A DNA stretch of 64,000 nucleotides from positions 124,001-188,000 of the forward strand of contig CAWAMM010000004.1 in the NCBI GenBank assembly GCA_963783145.1, written 5' to 3'. Position 1 is the first letter of the stretch; each line of letters starts with the position of its first letter. Shown here piece by piece: positions 32,862-41,609 of this stretch. The notes under the pieces were generated by a model, which was not told where the DNA came from, ran no database searches, and saw only the letters and a list, made by a program, of their open reading frames with translations. The position numbers and the translations under genes were made by a program. The DNA is from DATGKG01 sp963783145 (GTDB lineage: Bacteria > Desulfobacterota > Binatia > Binatales > Binataceae).

Positions 32862-33719
32862 TCAATCCTCACTGCTTGATCGCGTGAGTTGATGCGCAGC
32901 CCTCGACGGGCTGACAGGCCACCGCTCGGGATCATGCTCCTCCAGATAGAACTCGCGACTCATCCAGCCGAAGATCATCGACTTCGTGATAGGGCGCTTC
33001 TCCGGCCGAATCCCGAAATAGACGTGCACCATGATCAGTGCGATCAGTCCTACACCCGCCAGGCCATGCAGCACGTAAATCATGCCCCAGCTCATATCGC
33101 TGAAAAGATATGGATTACGGGTAAAAAAGATCGTGCGGACCCGAGACATCATAAAGACACCGGTGAGGATCGCGCATAGTCCAGTTAGGATAATGGCGCC
33201 ATGATAGAGCTTGTTCTCCAGCGGATACTTAGCGAACTTTCTTGGCAATGGCGCGGGCCGTCCCATAAAACGCAGCGTTCGATGGTACGCGTCCTTCACG
33301 TCGATTCTGTCGGGCCAGATCGACCAGAAGTCCAGCCAGAACGAGGCGTGAAAGATGTGAAATAAAATCGATACAGTCAGCACCGTGCCGGCGATCCAAT
33401 GGTAGGTCACCCAGGGGAACTGGACGCCAACCTTGGGAAGGAAAGCAGTAAACAACAACGTGAACATCGCAGCGGCCATAATCCAATGGAATGTGCGCGC
33501 CACCTGCGAATGCCTAGGTACACGTTCTGGTATATCGGACGGGGCTTGGGGCGGAATTTCCGGTCCAAACTGCCGGGGCTTGGCAAAATACCGAAGATAG
33601 GTGGCATGAACTACGAAGAACGCCATCCCAGCTATCACTGCCACCCAGATCAAAAACCATGCGATGTGAATCGGAACTTTCAGACCCCACGGATCTATAG
33701 CCCACTCTAGGAAGCCCAT
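32862..33719 (-). CDS. Membrane cytochrome b subunit (FdhI/HyaC-like)
   Basis: 285 residues with five predicted membrane helices. Helix-located His pairs such as VARTFHWIMAAAMF, YHWIAGTVLTVSILFHIFH, LYHGAIILTG and YVLHGLAGVGLIALIMVHVYFG fit two b haems as in formate dehydrogenase gamma / hydrogenase cytochrome b. It would collect electrons from a periplasmic enzyme and pass them to quinone. It overlaps the FAD subunit gene by 13 bp (33707-33719), placing it in the molybdenum-hydroxylase operon. A cytochrome b is an unusual partner for this enzyme family. Confidence 0.88.
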   Translation of the reverse strand: MGFLEWAIDPWGLKVPIHIAWFLIWVAVIAGMAFFVVHATYLRYFAKPRQFGPEIPPQAPSDIPERVPRHSQVARTFHWIMAAAMFTLLFTAFLPKVGVQFPWVTYHWIAGTVLTVSILFHIFHASFWLDFWSIWPDRIDVKDAYHRTLRFMGRPAPLPRKFAKYPLENKLYHGAIILTGLCAILTGVFMMSRVRTIFFTRNPYLFSDMSWGMIYVLHGLAGVGLIALIMVHVYFGIRPEKRPITKSMIFGWMSREFYLEEHDPERWPVSPSRAAHQLTRSSSED

Positions 33720-34723
33720 GTTGCTTGCTCCACTCCGCCGATGGCGCGCTTCACCAGGTTTCTCATCAACGGAATCTTGTAGGCGTTGAACTGCAGTGGA
33801 ACTGCGCCGTGCACCGCCACCTTGCCGGCCATCTCGCCAGTTGCTGCACTTGGCGGCATGCCGCGCACCGCGCTCTCGACCGCCTTCAGTCGCAGAGGTC
33901 GCGCGGCGGCACCATTAACCGCGATGCGGATGCGATCGATCGTGCCTCCGGCTACCGTCATCGCCGATGCGACGTTCAAGAGGGGGAAGTCCCACACATT
34001 TCGGTCGCGTACTTTCTCGAAATAGAATTTCGCGCCGGCCCAAGTGGAGGGAATTCGAATTGCCGTGAGAAGGTCTCCAGGCTCCAGGATGTGCAGCCGC
34101 GTGATGTCGAGGTCGGGACCAATGAAGTAGTCTTCGGCGTCGACCACGCGATCGCCTTTGCGCGTGCGGATGACGAATTGGGCGTCGAGCGCAATCAGGG
34201 CGGGCGCCGTGTCGGAGGGGTTAACCGCGACACATCGGTCGGCGTGCAGGATCGCATGCTCGCGGTTGCGACCCTCAGGCGTGTCGGCATAACAGATGTT
34301 TCCGCCCGCGCGATAGCAGGGCCAGCCGGCGCGGTAGTACCAGCATCGAGTATCTTGCGAGACATTGCCGCCGAGGGTGCCTTGGTTCCGTATCTGCGGC
34401 GAGGCTACTACGGCCGCGCTTTCCGACAGCAAACTGTATTTTTCCCGAATGACCGGATGCTGCACGACTTCCGTGAGCGTGGTCATCGTACCGATCTCGA
34501 TTCCGCCGTTGGTAGTACGAATTCCTTTTAATTCCTCGACTCCGCTAAGATCGATCATGGCTCTGGGCCGCTTGATCCGGTCCTTAAGCCAATCGAAACT
34601 ATCGAGGCCTCCGGCCAGCACCCATGCGTCGCTACCATTTTGTTCGAGCAGACTTTGTGCGTCGGCGATCGAGGTTGGCTGAAGCAGCTCAAAGGCCGGC
34701 ATGACGTCACGGATTACCGCCAT
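33707..34723 (-). CDS. Molybdenum hydroxylase FAD subunit with extra [4Fe-4S]-type Cys loop
   Basis: 338 residues of the CO-dehydrogenase/xanthine-dehydrogenase medium-subunit fold: AGGLDSFDWLKDR in the FAD-binding part, and SPQIRNQGTLGGNVSQDTR (109-126). Directly after comes C127-WYYRAGWP-C136, C144 and C164, a loop that in PaoB/YagS and HcrB-type subunits binds a [4Fe-4S] cluster. The gene sits between the large subunit and the cytochrome b in one operon and overlaps the latter by 13 bp. It transfers electrons from the molybdenum site via FeS to FAD and beyond. Confidence 0.9.
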   Translation of the reverse strand: MAVIRDVMPAFELLQPTSIADAQSLLEQNGSDAWVLAGGLDSFDWLKDRIKRPRAMIDLSGVEELKGIRTTNGGIEIGTMTTLTEVVQHPVIREKYSLLSESAAVVASPQIRNQGTLGGNVSQDTRCWYYRAGWPCYRAGGNICYADTPEGRNREHAILHADRCVAVNPSDTAPALIALDAQFVIRTRKGDRVVDAEDYFIGPDLDITRLHILEPGDLLTAIRIPSTWAGAKFYFEKVRDRNVWDFPLLNVASAMTVAGGTIDRIRIAVNGAAARPLRLKAVESAVRGMPPSAATGEMAGKVAVHGAVPLQFNAYKIPLMRNLVKRAIGGVEQATWAS

Positions 34724-34746
34724 AACTGTTTCCTTCTAAGCTCTCA

Positions 34747-37281
34747 TTAAATGTGGGCCATCAACGGATGTTGCATCGGTCGCCCAGCTTCCAGCGAGGT
34801 CAGGATGGTGTCGAGGTTGACCGGCGCGCGGCGGAAGATCTCATCTCCCAGCGCATCCGAAAGCGCGTTCAGGACCGAAGCGCATCCTCCGCCCACGGGT
34901 GGCTCACCGACGCCACGCGCGCCGACCGGCGTTTCCGGATCGCGAATATCCAGCGCATCCCATTGCATGTTCACTGGCACATCGAGAATCGTGGGGGGCT
35001 TGTTCTGATAGAAGCGCGTCGAAAGCATCGCGCCATAGTGAGGGTCGTACACCCACTTCTGGCCGATCGCATGACCCATCCCGAGGACCGAACGGCCGAG
35101 CACCTGGCCACCGAGCGCGCGCGGATGAATCACCGAGCCAACGTCGGCGTACGCGAGGAAATCCACGATGTTATATTTGCCGGTTTCGAGGTCGACCTCG
35201 ACTTCGGCGAAGCTCGCGACATAGGAGAAGGTCTGGCCGTCGCGCGGATAGTTATCTTTGGCCGCCGCCACCAGACCCTGGCCGGCTACCGCCGCTACCG
35301 AGGCCTGGGTTAGTTTGTGCAAATCAGGCGCCGATTGGTGGCCATCGTAGATGCCGCCCAATTGAATTGCGCGCTGCGCCGCCTGGGCTAGCGTCATGCT
35401 TAGGCCACCTTTGCGGAAGACTCGTTCGTTACCCACGTCATAGTCCTCGGGCCGGCCACCGAGAGTCTTAGCTGCAATCTCCTGGAGCTTCTTTCTCGCG
35501 TCCATCGCGGTTGCATAAGCGGCCCGCGTCATTGCGTGAGTAGTCTGGCTGCCGCCGGAAACGCAGGTGAACGGAAGGTTGTTCGCGGTATTGCCCCATA
35601 CGACGTCGCACTTTTCCCATGGCACACCCAGAACCTCCGCACCCGCGCGATGAACGTCGATCACTGACTCGGTGCCCAGGTTGCCGATTCCAGATTGGAA
35701 GCAGACGCGCCCGTTCGGCTTGATAACCAGCAGTCCATCGAAGCCGATGGTGCCACCGACGAAGCAACTCAGCGAGACACCAACCCCGCGCACCTTCGAG
35801 CCGATCCGTTTCGGCGTACGCGCCACTCGCTGCTGCCATTTGAACTGTTCGGCACCGCGATCGAGCGCGTCCTTGATAAACGCACTCGTCGCATGCAATC
35901 GCGTTCCCTTCACCGGCGGGCCGAAAGGCGCCTTGCCCTCGGGACAGTTGATGCGCCGAATGGCTACCTGGTCGAGTCCGAGCTTGCGCGCGGCTTTCGC
36001 GATGATCGGTTCGATAATGATGATCCCTTGCAGGCCTCCGGGTGAACTCTGTGCGCTGCGAGGCGGCGTGTTGGTCAGGATGGTAGCACCGCGCCAGCGC
36101 ATCGCTTGCGGCTGATACAACAGCGAAACGATCCGGCCTGAAGTTGGGACATCGCCGTTGGCGTCATAGGGACCGTTGTTGGAGATCACGAACATGTCGA
36201 GGGCGATGATTCGTCCCTCTCTCGAGAAGCCCACTTTCATGCGGCCCATAAGGCTGGGTCTCGCGCGCCCGATGAAGGTTTCTTCTTCGCGGCTGATTCG
36301 CATCATCACCGGCGCGTTCGCCTTCTTTGATAGAAGCGCAGGAATGACCAACGACACACCGGCAGTGATTTTGCTGCCGAAGCCGCCCCCGGTGTACTCG
36401 CTAATCAGTACGACTTTGCCGCGGTCGATATTGAGCCATCTTGCGATGGCAGGGACGGTTTGCGCCGTGCTCTGGGTGCCGGTGTAAACGTGAACCTTCC
36501 CATTTTGCCAGTAGGCCATCGCGCTGCGGGTTTCGAGCGTCTGATGGCTGGTATCGGGAGTCACAAATGTTTCATCAAGGATCAGCGCGGCGTCCTTGAA
36601 GCCCGCATCGAGGTCGCCGTACGACCATTGGTCGGGCGTCTTGCCCATCGGGAGTTGACCTTCCTTGGCCCGCGCGAAATCTGCCTCCGTCCACTTGAGG
36701 TCGCCGATAGTCGGCGGTGTACTTGGTGGCATTCCGGGCACCGCGCCTGGCGGCTGAACCCAGATGTTCCCCTCGGTTCTTGGATTGGGCCCGCCAGGTC
36801 GCAGGGTGTCGAGCGGATCGATCACGAATGGAAGCGGCTCGAAATCGATGCGGATCTTTTCGATCGCGTCGGCGGCAGTGAGCTCATCGACCGCGGCGAC
36901 GGCGAGAATCGGCTCGCCCTGGTAGACCGGCTCCATGGTGAGTGCACGTTCGCTTTTCGGATTGGCTTTGATCACCGTGCCGTTGTCGGTGAGGGTATCG
37001 GCGGGCGGCGGAAGCTCATCCGCGGTGAGAATTGCCCTCACCCCCGGCATCGCGAGCGCCGCGCGCGTGTCGATATGCTTTACCCGTGCATGCGGTAGCG
37101 GGCTGAGAAGCAACTTGCAGAACAGCATGCCGTCCGCGTGATAATCTTCGGCATACTTCGCCCGTCCGGTGACCTTCGCATACAGGTCTGGAGTTTCGTA
37201 GTCTTTACCGATTAGCTTGCGCCCCACGCCGTAAACCCGCTCGGGAGCCTTACTGGGTTTCACATCATTTGCATCAGACAT
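34747..37281 (-). CDS. Molybdenum hydroxylase large subunit (molybdopterin-cytosine-dinucleotide binding)
   Basis: 844 residues. Begins with the Ald_Xan_dh hammerhead domain (GKDYETPDLYAKVTGRAKYA), then MoCo-binding parts including STAQTVPAIARWLNI and GGGFGSKI. The catalytic Glu793 lies in GARGVGEPPVGGG near the end, the family base. The length and missing N-terminal FeS part are normal for three-subunit enzymes. Hydroxylates aldehydes or N-heterocycles with water. It overlaps the small subunit stop by 8 bp, and precedes the FAD subunit by 23 bp. Substrate unknown; relation to isoquinoline oxidoreductase/PaoC-type enzymes is likely. Confidence 0.92.
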   Translation of the reverse strand: MSDANDVKPSKAPERVYGVGRKLIGKDYETPDLYAKVTGRAKYAEDYHADGMLFCKLLLSPLPHARVKHIDTRAALAMPGVRAILTADELPPPADTLTDNGTVIKANPKSERALTMEPVYQGEPILAVAAVDELTAADAIEKIRIDFEPLPFVIDPLDTLRPGGPNPRTEGNIWVQPPGAVPGMPPSTPPTIGDLKWTEADFARAKEGQLPMGKTPDQWSYGDLDAGFKDAALILDETFVTPDTSHQTLETRSAMAYWQNGKVHVYTGTQSTAQTVPAIARWLNIDRGKVVLISEYTGGGFGSKITAGVSLVIPALLSKKANAPVMMRISREEETFIGRARPSLMGRMKVGFSREGRIIALDMFVISNNGPYDANGDVPTSGRIVSLLYQPQAMRWRGATILTNTPPRSAQSSPGGLQGIIIIEPIIAKAARKLGLDQVAIRRINCPEGKAPFGPPVKGTRLHATSAFIKDALDRGAEQFKWQQRVARTPKRIGSKVRGVGVSLSCFVGGTIGFDGLLVIKPNGRVCFQSGIGNLGTESVIDVHRAGAEVLGVPWEKCDVVWGNTANNLPFTCVSGGSQTTHAMTRAAYATAMDARKKLQEIAAKTLGGRPEDYDVGNERVFRKGGLSMTLAQAAQRAIQLGGIYDGHQSAPDLHKLTQASVAAVAGQGLVAAAKDNYPRDGQTFSYVASFAEVEVDLETGKYNIVDFLAYADVGSVIHPRALGGQVLGRSVLGMGHAIGQKWVYDPHYGAMLSTRFYQNKPPTILDVPVNMQWDALDIRDPETPVGARGVGEPPVGGGCASVLNALSDALGDEIFRRAPVNLDTILTSLEAGRPMQHPLMAHI

Positions 37282-37915
37282 GGCTCGTTCTCCGCATATT
37301 TTCTGCCCCGCGCATCAGCGCGGTGAGGATCTTGTCGTAGTCCTGGCACCGGCACAGGTTGCCCGAGACGCCTTGGGCCAACTCGTTCCGCGTAGGATTG
37401 GGGTTCGACTTGAGAAATCCCACCGACGCCATAATGAAGCCCGGCATACAGAACGCGCATTGGAAGCCTTGCTCGTCGACAACGCCCTGCTGGACCGGGT
37501 GAAGTTTTCCGTCGGCGCCTGCCAACCCTTCGATCGTCAAAACCTTCCGATCGCGCACGGTGTGGGTGAGGACCGAGCACGCATAGTGAGGCACATCGTC
37601 GATCAACACGGTGCACGAGCCGCATTCGGCGCGATCGCAGCCCAGTTTCGTGCCGGTCAGGCCCAGTTTATGGCGCAAAGTCCACGCGAGTGTCTCCTGC
37701 TTCATGACGTCGGCGCGCCGCCGCTGCCCATTGACGTTGATGGTGAGCAGTCGTGCGCTTGCGGCGCCAGTTTGAGCCAGCAGAGGGGAGGCGCGGAAGA
37801 GATACCCCGCCGAGGAGACTGCCGCGCCGGCGATGATGACGCCTTTGATGAAGGCGCGTCTTGAGATCGCCTCGGGCGTGCTCCCGATCGTTTTCTGCTC
37901 CAAAATTTCGCTCAT
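37274..37915 (-). CDS. Molybdenum hydroxylase [2Fe-2S] small subunit with Tat signal
   Basis: 213 residues. Twin-arginine signal SRRAFIK (18-24) followed by a hydrophobic stretch means folded export. Then a plant-type [2Fe-2S] site (LGCDRAECGSCTVLIDD ... YACSV) and the second cluster motif CAFCMPGF ... GNLCRCQDY. This is the family layout. Presence of a Tat signal only on this subunit, with the others presumably hitch-hiking, resembles PaoABC-type periplasmic enzymes. It is the first gene of the five-gene operon. Confidence 0.93.
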   Translation of the reverse strand: MSEILEQKTIGSTPEAISRRAFIKGVIIAGAAVSSAGYLFRASPLLAQTGAASARLLTINVNGQRRRADVMKQETLAWTLRHKLGLTGTKLGCDRAECGSCTVLIDDVPHYACSVLTHTVRDRKVLTIEGLAGADGKLHPVQQGVVDEQGFQCAFCMPGFIMASVGFLKSNPNPTRNELAQGVSGNLCRCQDYDKILTALMRGAENMRRTSHV

Positions 37916-38109
37916 CGGAGGAGCACCTCCTGCGCAGCGTGAGGAAGGTTAAACCGGTATATCCCGCTCAGGATATTACGATCTGTTGACCATATTCTTG
38001 ATCAGCTTCGCGGATCTTTGCCACCCGGGTAGCAGCTAACCTTCGGTGATGGTCTCCGACCAGAACCAGCGCCGCCTGAGGACTGAGGACGTGCTGCGAA
38101 ACCGCTATG

Positions 38110-39570
38110 CTAAAAATTCCACGCTGACCAAATAGCCGGTTGAATCCAGGTCTGACCGCCGCCGGCGATTTGCCGCGCGGCAGGTCCCGGAACATCGATC
38201 GCACACATGACCGCCATGCTCCACCAGTTTGTGAGGCTGATCTCTACGACCAGGTTAACTTCATCGGCCAGGTTTTTGCTGCTAACTGCGGGGGCGGATC
38301 CCGATACCAGGTTTTGCGTTCGCGACGCTAGCGCAAAGTGGTAGTAAATGAGGTTCACGGTGATTTCATCGGCGGCGACCATGCTTAGCCGGACCTGATG
38401 GCTGTTCAGATTGCTATTGGTAGCAATCCAGTTGCCCAGGATCTCACCTTGATACCAAGTCCCCCAGTCACTCATCCCATAGAACAGTGGATCGAAGTTA
38501 TGACTACCATTGGGGCCTCCACCCGAGAAGGATGCGTAGCGATAGTACAAGGTAGGCTTCCCCGGCAGTCGAGAGAGAGTATACGACGGGGTGATATACC
38601 ATCCGAAGGCGTTCGACACCCGACCGCCATTGCTTTCGGCGGCAAAGGACCCGGCCAGATAAAAGTCCTTGACCCTGGGAAGAACCGCGCCGCCGGCGCG
38701 CAAGTAGATTACGTTCAGTCCCTGACGTGACGGCGTTTCGGAATGAAAAATGTTCGCATAGGTGAATCCGAGCTGAATCAATTCGAACTGATGAAATTCG
38801 GCATTCAGCCCCGCCAGTTCGGTATTGGTTGAGGGGTGATCGTTCGGGCTCAAATAGAATCCTTCCAGCACCGTCCCGTGAGAGTTTAGGGTTGCTATCG
38901 CGGTTTCCCTGAAGGCGTGATGCGGTGAGAGCCAGGCGGCGTCGCGGTTCCCTCCCCCCGAAGCGCCTTTGTAGAACAGAAATCCGTCGCCAATCCGATA
39001 GGTGTATCTTCCGAAAATCAGTTGAATCGCGTCGTTACCCAAAAGGTCGAACAACGGACCAGAAGTCCATTTTCCATAGCCGTCCTCGATGCTGAAGTCA
39101 CGCGCCTGGAGATCGCCATAGTTGGTCCCGGGCGCATTCAGCCCACCGCCGGTCATGGCGTAGATGGCGCTAACTCGGCCTCCAAGCTCCCCATATTGAT
39201 CCAAGGCAAAATCGCCATTGAGTCCTTGTGTGATCGAATTTTCAAAATAGAAGCGGCTCTCCTGGATGGGAGGGGTGAAGTGTCCTCCCCAGCCGTTGTT
39301 ACCCTCGCTGAAGCCGTCGAATTGTATGTTTAGGGTGGGGCGCAAAGCCAAGGATCCAAATCTTAAGGAACCGAGAGCCAAGCTCTGGGGCAGCCAATCA
39401 TTTTGGCTGGAGGGACTAGCACTTGAACCGGCGGCGGGAGACGTTCCCAAAGGAGCGGCGCTATTTGGCGCGACTTGCGCGAAAGCGGTGAGCGCTGTCA
39501 ACTGCTGGCAAAGCCCTAATAGCGCAGCAAGCAGTAGCGGACGGAACAGGGCGTTTCGGCCAGGTGTCAT
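38110..39570 (-). CDS. Outer-membrane beta-barrel porin (alginate-export/OprB-like size)
   Basis: 486 residues. Signal peptide (ALLGLCQQLTALTAFAQ), a Ser/Pro-rich linker and then alternating strands typical of a barrel (YGRY, FYFENSI, YRYASF). The last residue is Phe (SAWNF), the outer-membrane barrel assembly signal. No family member can be named with certainty. It is on the same strand as the following lipoprotein and aldehyde dehydrogenase genes and probably lets the substrate of the catabolic region in. Confidence 0.75.
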   Translation of the reverse strand: MTPGRNALFRPLLLAALLGLCQQLTALTAFAQVAPNSAAPLGTSPAAGSSASPSSQNDWLPQSLALGSLRFGSLALRPTLNIQFDGFSEGNNGWGGHFTPPIQESRFYFENSITQGLNGDFALDQYGELGGRVSAIYAMTGGGLNAPGTNYGDLQARDFSIEDGYGKWTSGPLFDLLGNDAIQLIFGRYTYRIGDGFLFYKGASGGGNRDAAWLSPHHAFRETAIATLNSHGTVLEGFYLSPNDHPSTNTELAGLNAEFHQFELIQLGFTYANIFHSETPSRQGLNVIYLRAGGAVLPRVKDFYLAGSFAAESNGGRVSNAFGWYITPSYTLSRLPGKPTLYYRYASFSGGGPNGSHNFDPLFYGMSDWGTWYQGEILGNWIATNSNLNSHQVRLSMVAADEITVNLIYYHFALASRTQNLVSGSAPAVSSKNLADEVNLVVEISLTNWWSMAVMCAIDVPGPAARQIAGGGQTWIQPAIWSAWNF

Positions 39571-39600
39571 CTGAATGCACCATCCATCCGGTGGTGCCGA

Positions 39601-40053
39601 CTAGGGTTGTCGCGGCAAGGCGGCGCCGGCGTAATGAATCCTTAGTTGCCCGCTATTGTTAGGGGCTTTAATTGGAGGAGTCAGGTCGATTTCCACGCCG
39701 TTCTGATTGAGCCAGCGCTCGCCATCAGAGGGAGTGCGGTAATCACCTGCGACAGCCTGCGGCCATCGCAGTCCACGCACCGTTCCAGTTCCGATATAAC
39801 TCTGGGGGCAACCATCGATTTCCACGTGATAGATCACTCCGTGGTAGGCCAGAACTCCTTCGCACAGCGGCTGACGAGTCGCGATCAGTGATGGACCGGC
39901 GCTGAGCCGTATCGGCACCGGGGGTTCACTCGTCCCGTTGGCTCCTCCACTTATTCCGCTACATGAATTCGCTAACAGGCAGATAACCATCACAAACCGG
40001 GCCGCATTATGTTCGATACCCCTGCGTGTCAGCGACGACCATCGGGCACGCAA
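39601..40053 (-). CDS. Small putative lipoprotein (start uncertain)
   Basis: About 150 residues if started at TTG 40053, 5 bp after the aldehyde dehydrogenase stop; ATG 39990 would remove the signal segment n-region. Hydrophobic segment with a lipobox-like LLANSC follows an Arg-rich start. The mature part (IDGCPQSYIGTGTVRGLRWP, WLNQNGVEIDLTP) is beta-rich with two Cys that may form a disulfide. Family not recognised. It lies between the porin and aldehyde dehydrogenase genes. Confidence 0.55.
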   Translation of the reverse strand: MRARWSSLTRRGIEHNAARFVMVICLLANSCSGISGGANGTSEPPVPIRLSAGPSLIATRQPLCEGVLAYHGVIYHVEIDGCPQSYIGTGTVRGLRWPQAVAGDYRTPSDGERWLNQNGVEIDLTPPIKAPNNSGQLRIHYAGAALPRQP

Positions 40054-40058
40054 GCCGG

Positions 40059-41579
40059 TCAGCCCAGGTTTATCCAGACCGATTTGGTCTGGGTCACGGT
40101 GAGCAGCGTCTCCAGGCATTTGTCGCGGCCGGTCCCTGATTGTTTGAAACCGCCCCACGGTTGGGTCATGTCGCCGACGTCATAGCAATTCACCCACACC
40201 ACCCCGGCATCGATATCGCGTGCCATTTTGTGAGCGATCGCGATGTCGGAAGTCCATACGCCGGCCGCCAGCCCATAGATACTGTCGTTGGCAATCCGCA
40301 CGGCATCGTCGAGGGTCTTGAACGGTATGATCGCGGCAACCGGGCCGAAGACCTCTTCGCGGGCGATTCGCATGCCCTCGTTCACGCCGGTGAACAAGGT
40401 AGGTTCCAAATACGCCCCGCGCTCGAATCCCTCCGGGGTGCGGCCACCAAGCGTCAGCCGTGCACCCTCCTGCTTCGCTATCTCTACGAACGAAAGGGCG
40501 CTCTTTTGCTGATGCCGACTGACGAGTGGGCCCATCGTGGTCGCAGGATCGAGCGGATCCCCGATGATATAACTCGACTTGGTTTTGGTCACGAATCGTT
40601 CAACGAATTCGTCATGAATTTTGGCGTCCACCAGAAGTCGAGAGCCGGCGCTGCACATCTCGCCCTTGTTGGCATAGATTCCGTTGACCGCAAATTGCAC
40701 CGCGCTGTCGAGATCCGGCGTGTTGGTGGTGAAGATTTGAGGTGACTTGCCGCCGGTCTCAACGGTGACGCGTTTGAGGTTGGATTGACCCGAATACACC
40801 ATCATCAGCTTTCCCACCTCGGTTGAGCCGGTGAAGCTGATTTTATCGACGTCCATATGAAGCGCGAGCGCCTTGCCCAGCGTGCCGCCGGAGCCATGTA
40901 CTACATTGAACACCCCGGCGGGACCGCCCGCCTCCAGGAACAGTTGAGCCAGGCGGGTTGCCGAAAGCGGCGACTGTTGGGCGGGTTTGAGGATCACCGA
41001 GTTGCCGACCGCCAGCGCCGGCGCAACTTTCCAGGCCGCGATCATGAGCGGGTAGTTCCAGGGAGCGATGCACGCCACCACGCCCAGCGGCTGGCGCACG
41101 ATATAGTGGAAGGCACTGCTGCCGGTGTTGGTTACGATGCCTTCAAACTTGTCGATAGCCTCGCCGAAATAGCGCACTGTCAATGCCGTAGCATCGACGT
41201 CGCCGTCGGGTCTGAGCATATCCATGATCGGCTTACCGACGTCGAGCGAATCCAGCAGCCCCAGCTCGAAGGCATTTTCGTCGATCAGATCCGCGAATCG
41301 GTACATAACCGCCATCCGGGCCCGCGGCTCCATCCGTGACCAGGCGCCCGACTTGAAAGCTTTGCGCGCGGAAGCAACCGCAAGATCGACGTCCTCGAGA
41401 TCGCCCGACGGCACGCTGGCAATGACCTCGTCGTTGGCGGGATTGACGGTCTCGAATTGTTTGCCGGACTTCGCGTTGACCAACTTACCGTCAATCAACA
41501 TGCGCGTCTCGGGCTTGAGTGCGGCCGCGCGTTGGTGCAGTGCCTCAGTGGTTAGGGCGCCGAGCTCTTCAGCAGTCAT
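40059..41579 (-). CDS. NAD(P)-dependent aldehyde dehydrogenase
   Basis: 506 residues. Active-site Glu274 in VTVETGGKSP and nucleophile Cys309 in NKGEMCSAGSR. Cofactor segment IAPWNYPLMIAAWKVAPALA, FTGSTEVGK also present. C-terminal WVNCYDVGDMTQPWGGFKQSG is typical of ALDH family 1/2, as in betaine or aromatic aldehyde dehydrogenases. Oxidises an aldehyde to an acid. It lies between the Rieske-reductase fusion gene (30 bp upstream) and the lipoprotein gene, so may serve the same pathway: the fusion oxygenase can produce an aldehyde by dealkylation. Confidence 0.93.
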   Translation of the reverse strand: MTAEELGALTTEALHQRAAALKPETRMLIDGKLVNAKSGKQFETVNPANDEVIASVPSGDLEDVDLAVASARKAFKSGAWSRMEPRARMAVMYRFADLIDENAFELGLLDSLDVGKPIMDMLRPDGDVDATALTVRYFGEAIDKFEGIVTNTGSSAFHYIVRQPLGVVACIAPWNYPLMIAAWKVAPALAVGNSVILKPAQQSPLSATRLAQLFLEAGGPAGVFNVVHGSGGTLGKALALHMDVDKISFTGSTEVGKLMMVYSGQSNLKRVTVETGGKSPQIFTTNTPDLDSAVQFAVNGIYANKGEMCSAGSRLLVDAKIHDEFVERFVTKTKSSYIIGDPLDPATTMGPLVSRHQQKSALSFVEIAKQEGARLTLGGRTPEGFERGAYLEPTLFTGVNEGMRIAREEVFGPVAAIIPFKTLDDAVRIANDSIYGLAAGVWTSDIAIAHKMARDIDAGVVWVNCYDVGDMTQPWGGFKQSGTGRDKCLETLLTVTQTKSVWINLG

Positions 41580-41609
41580 AGCTTTGTCCTTTACCGCAAG
41601 GTGCTCTTC

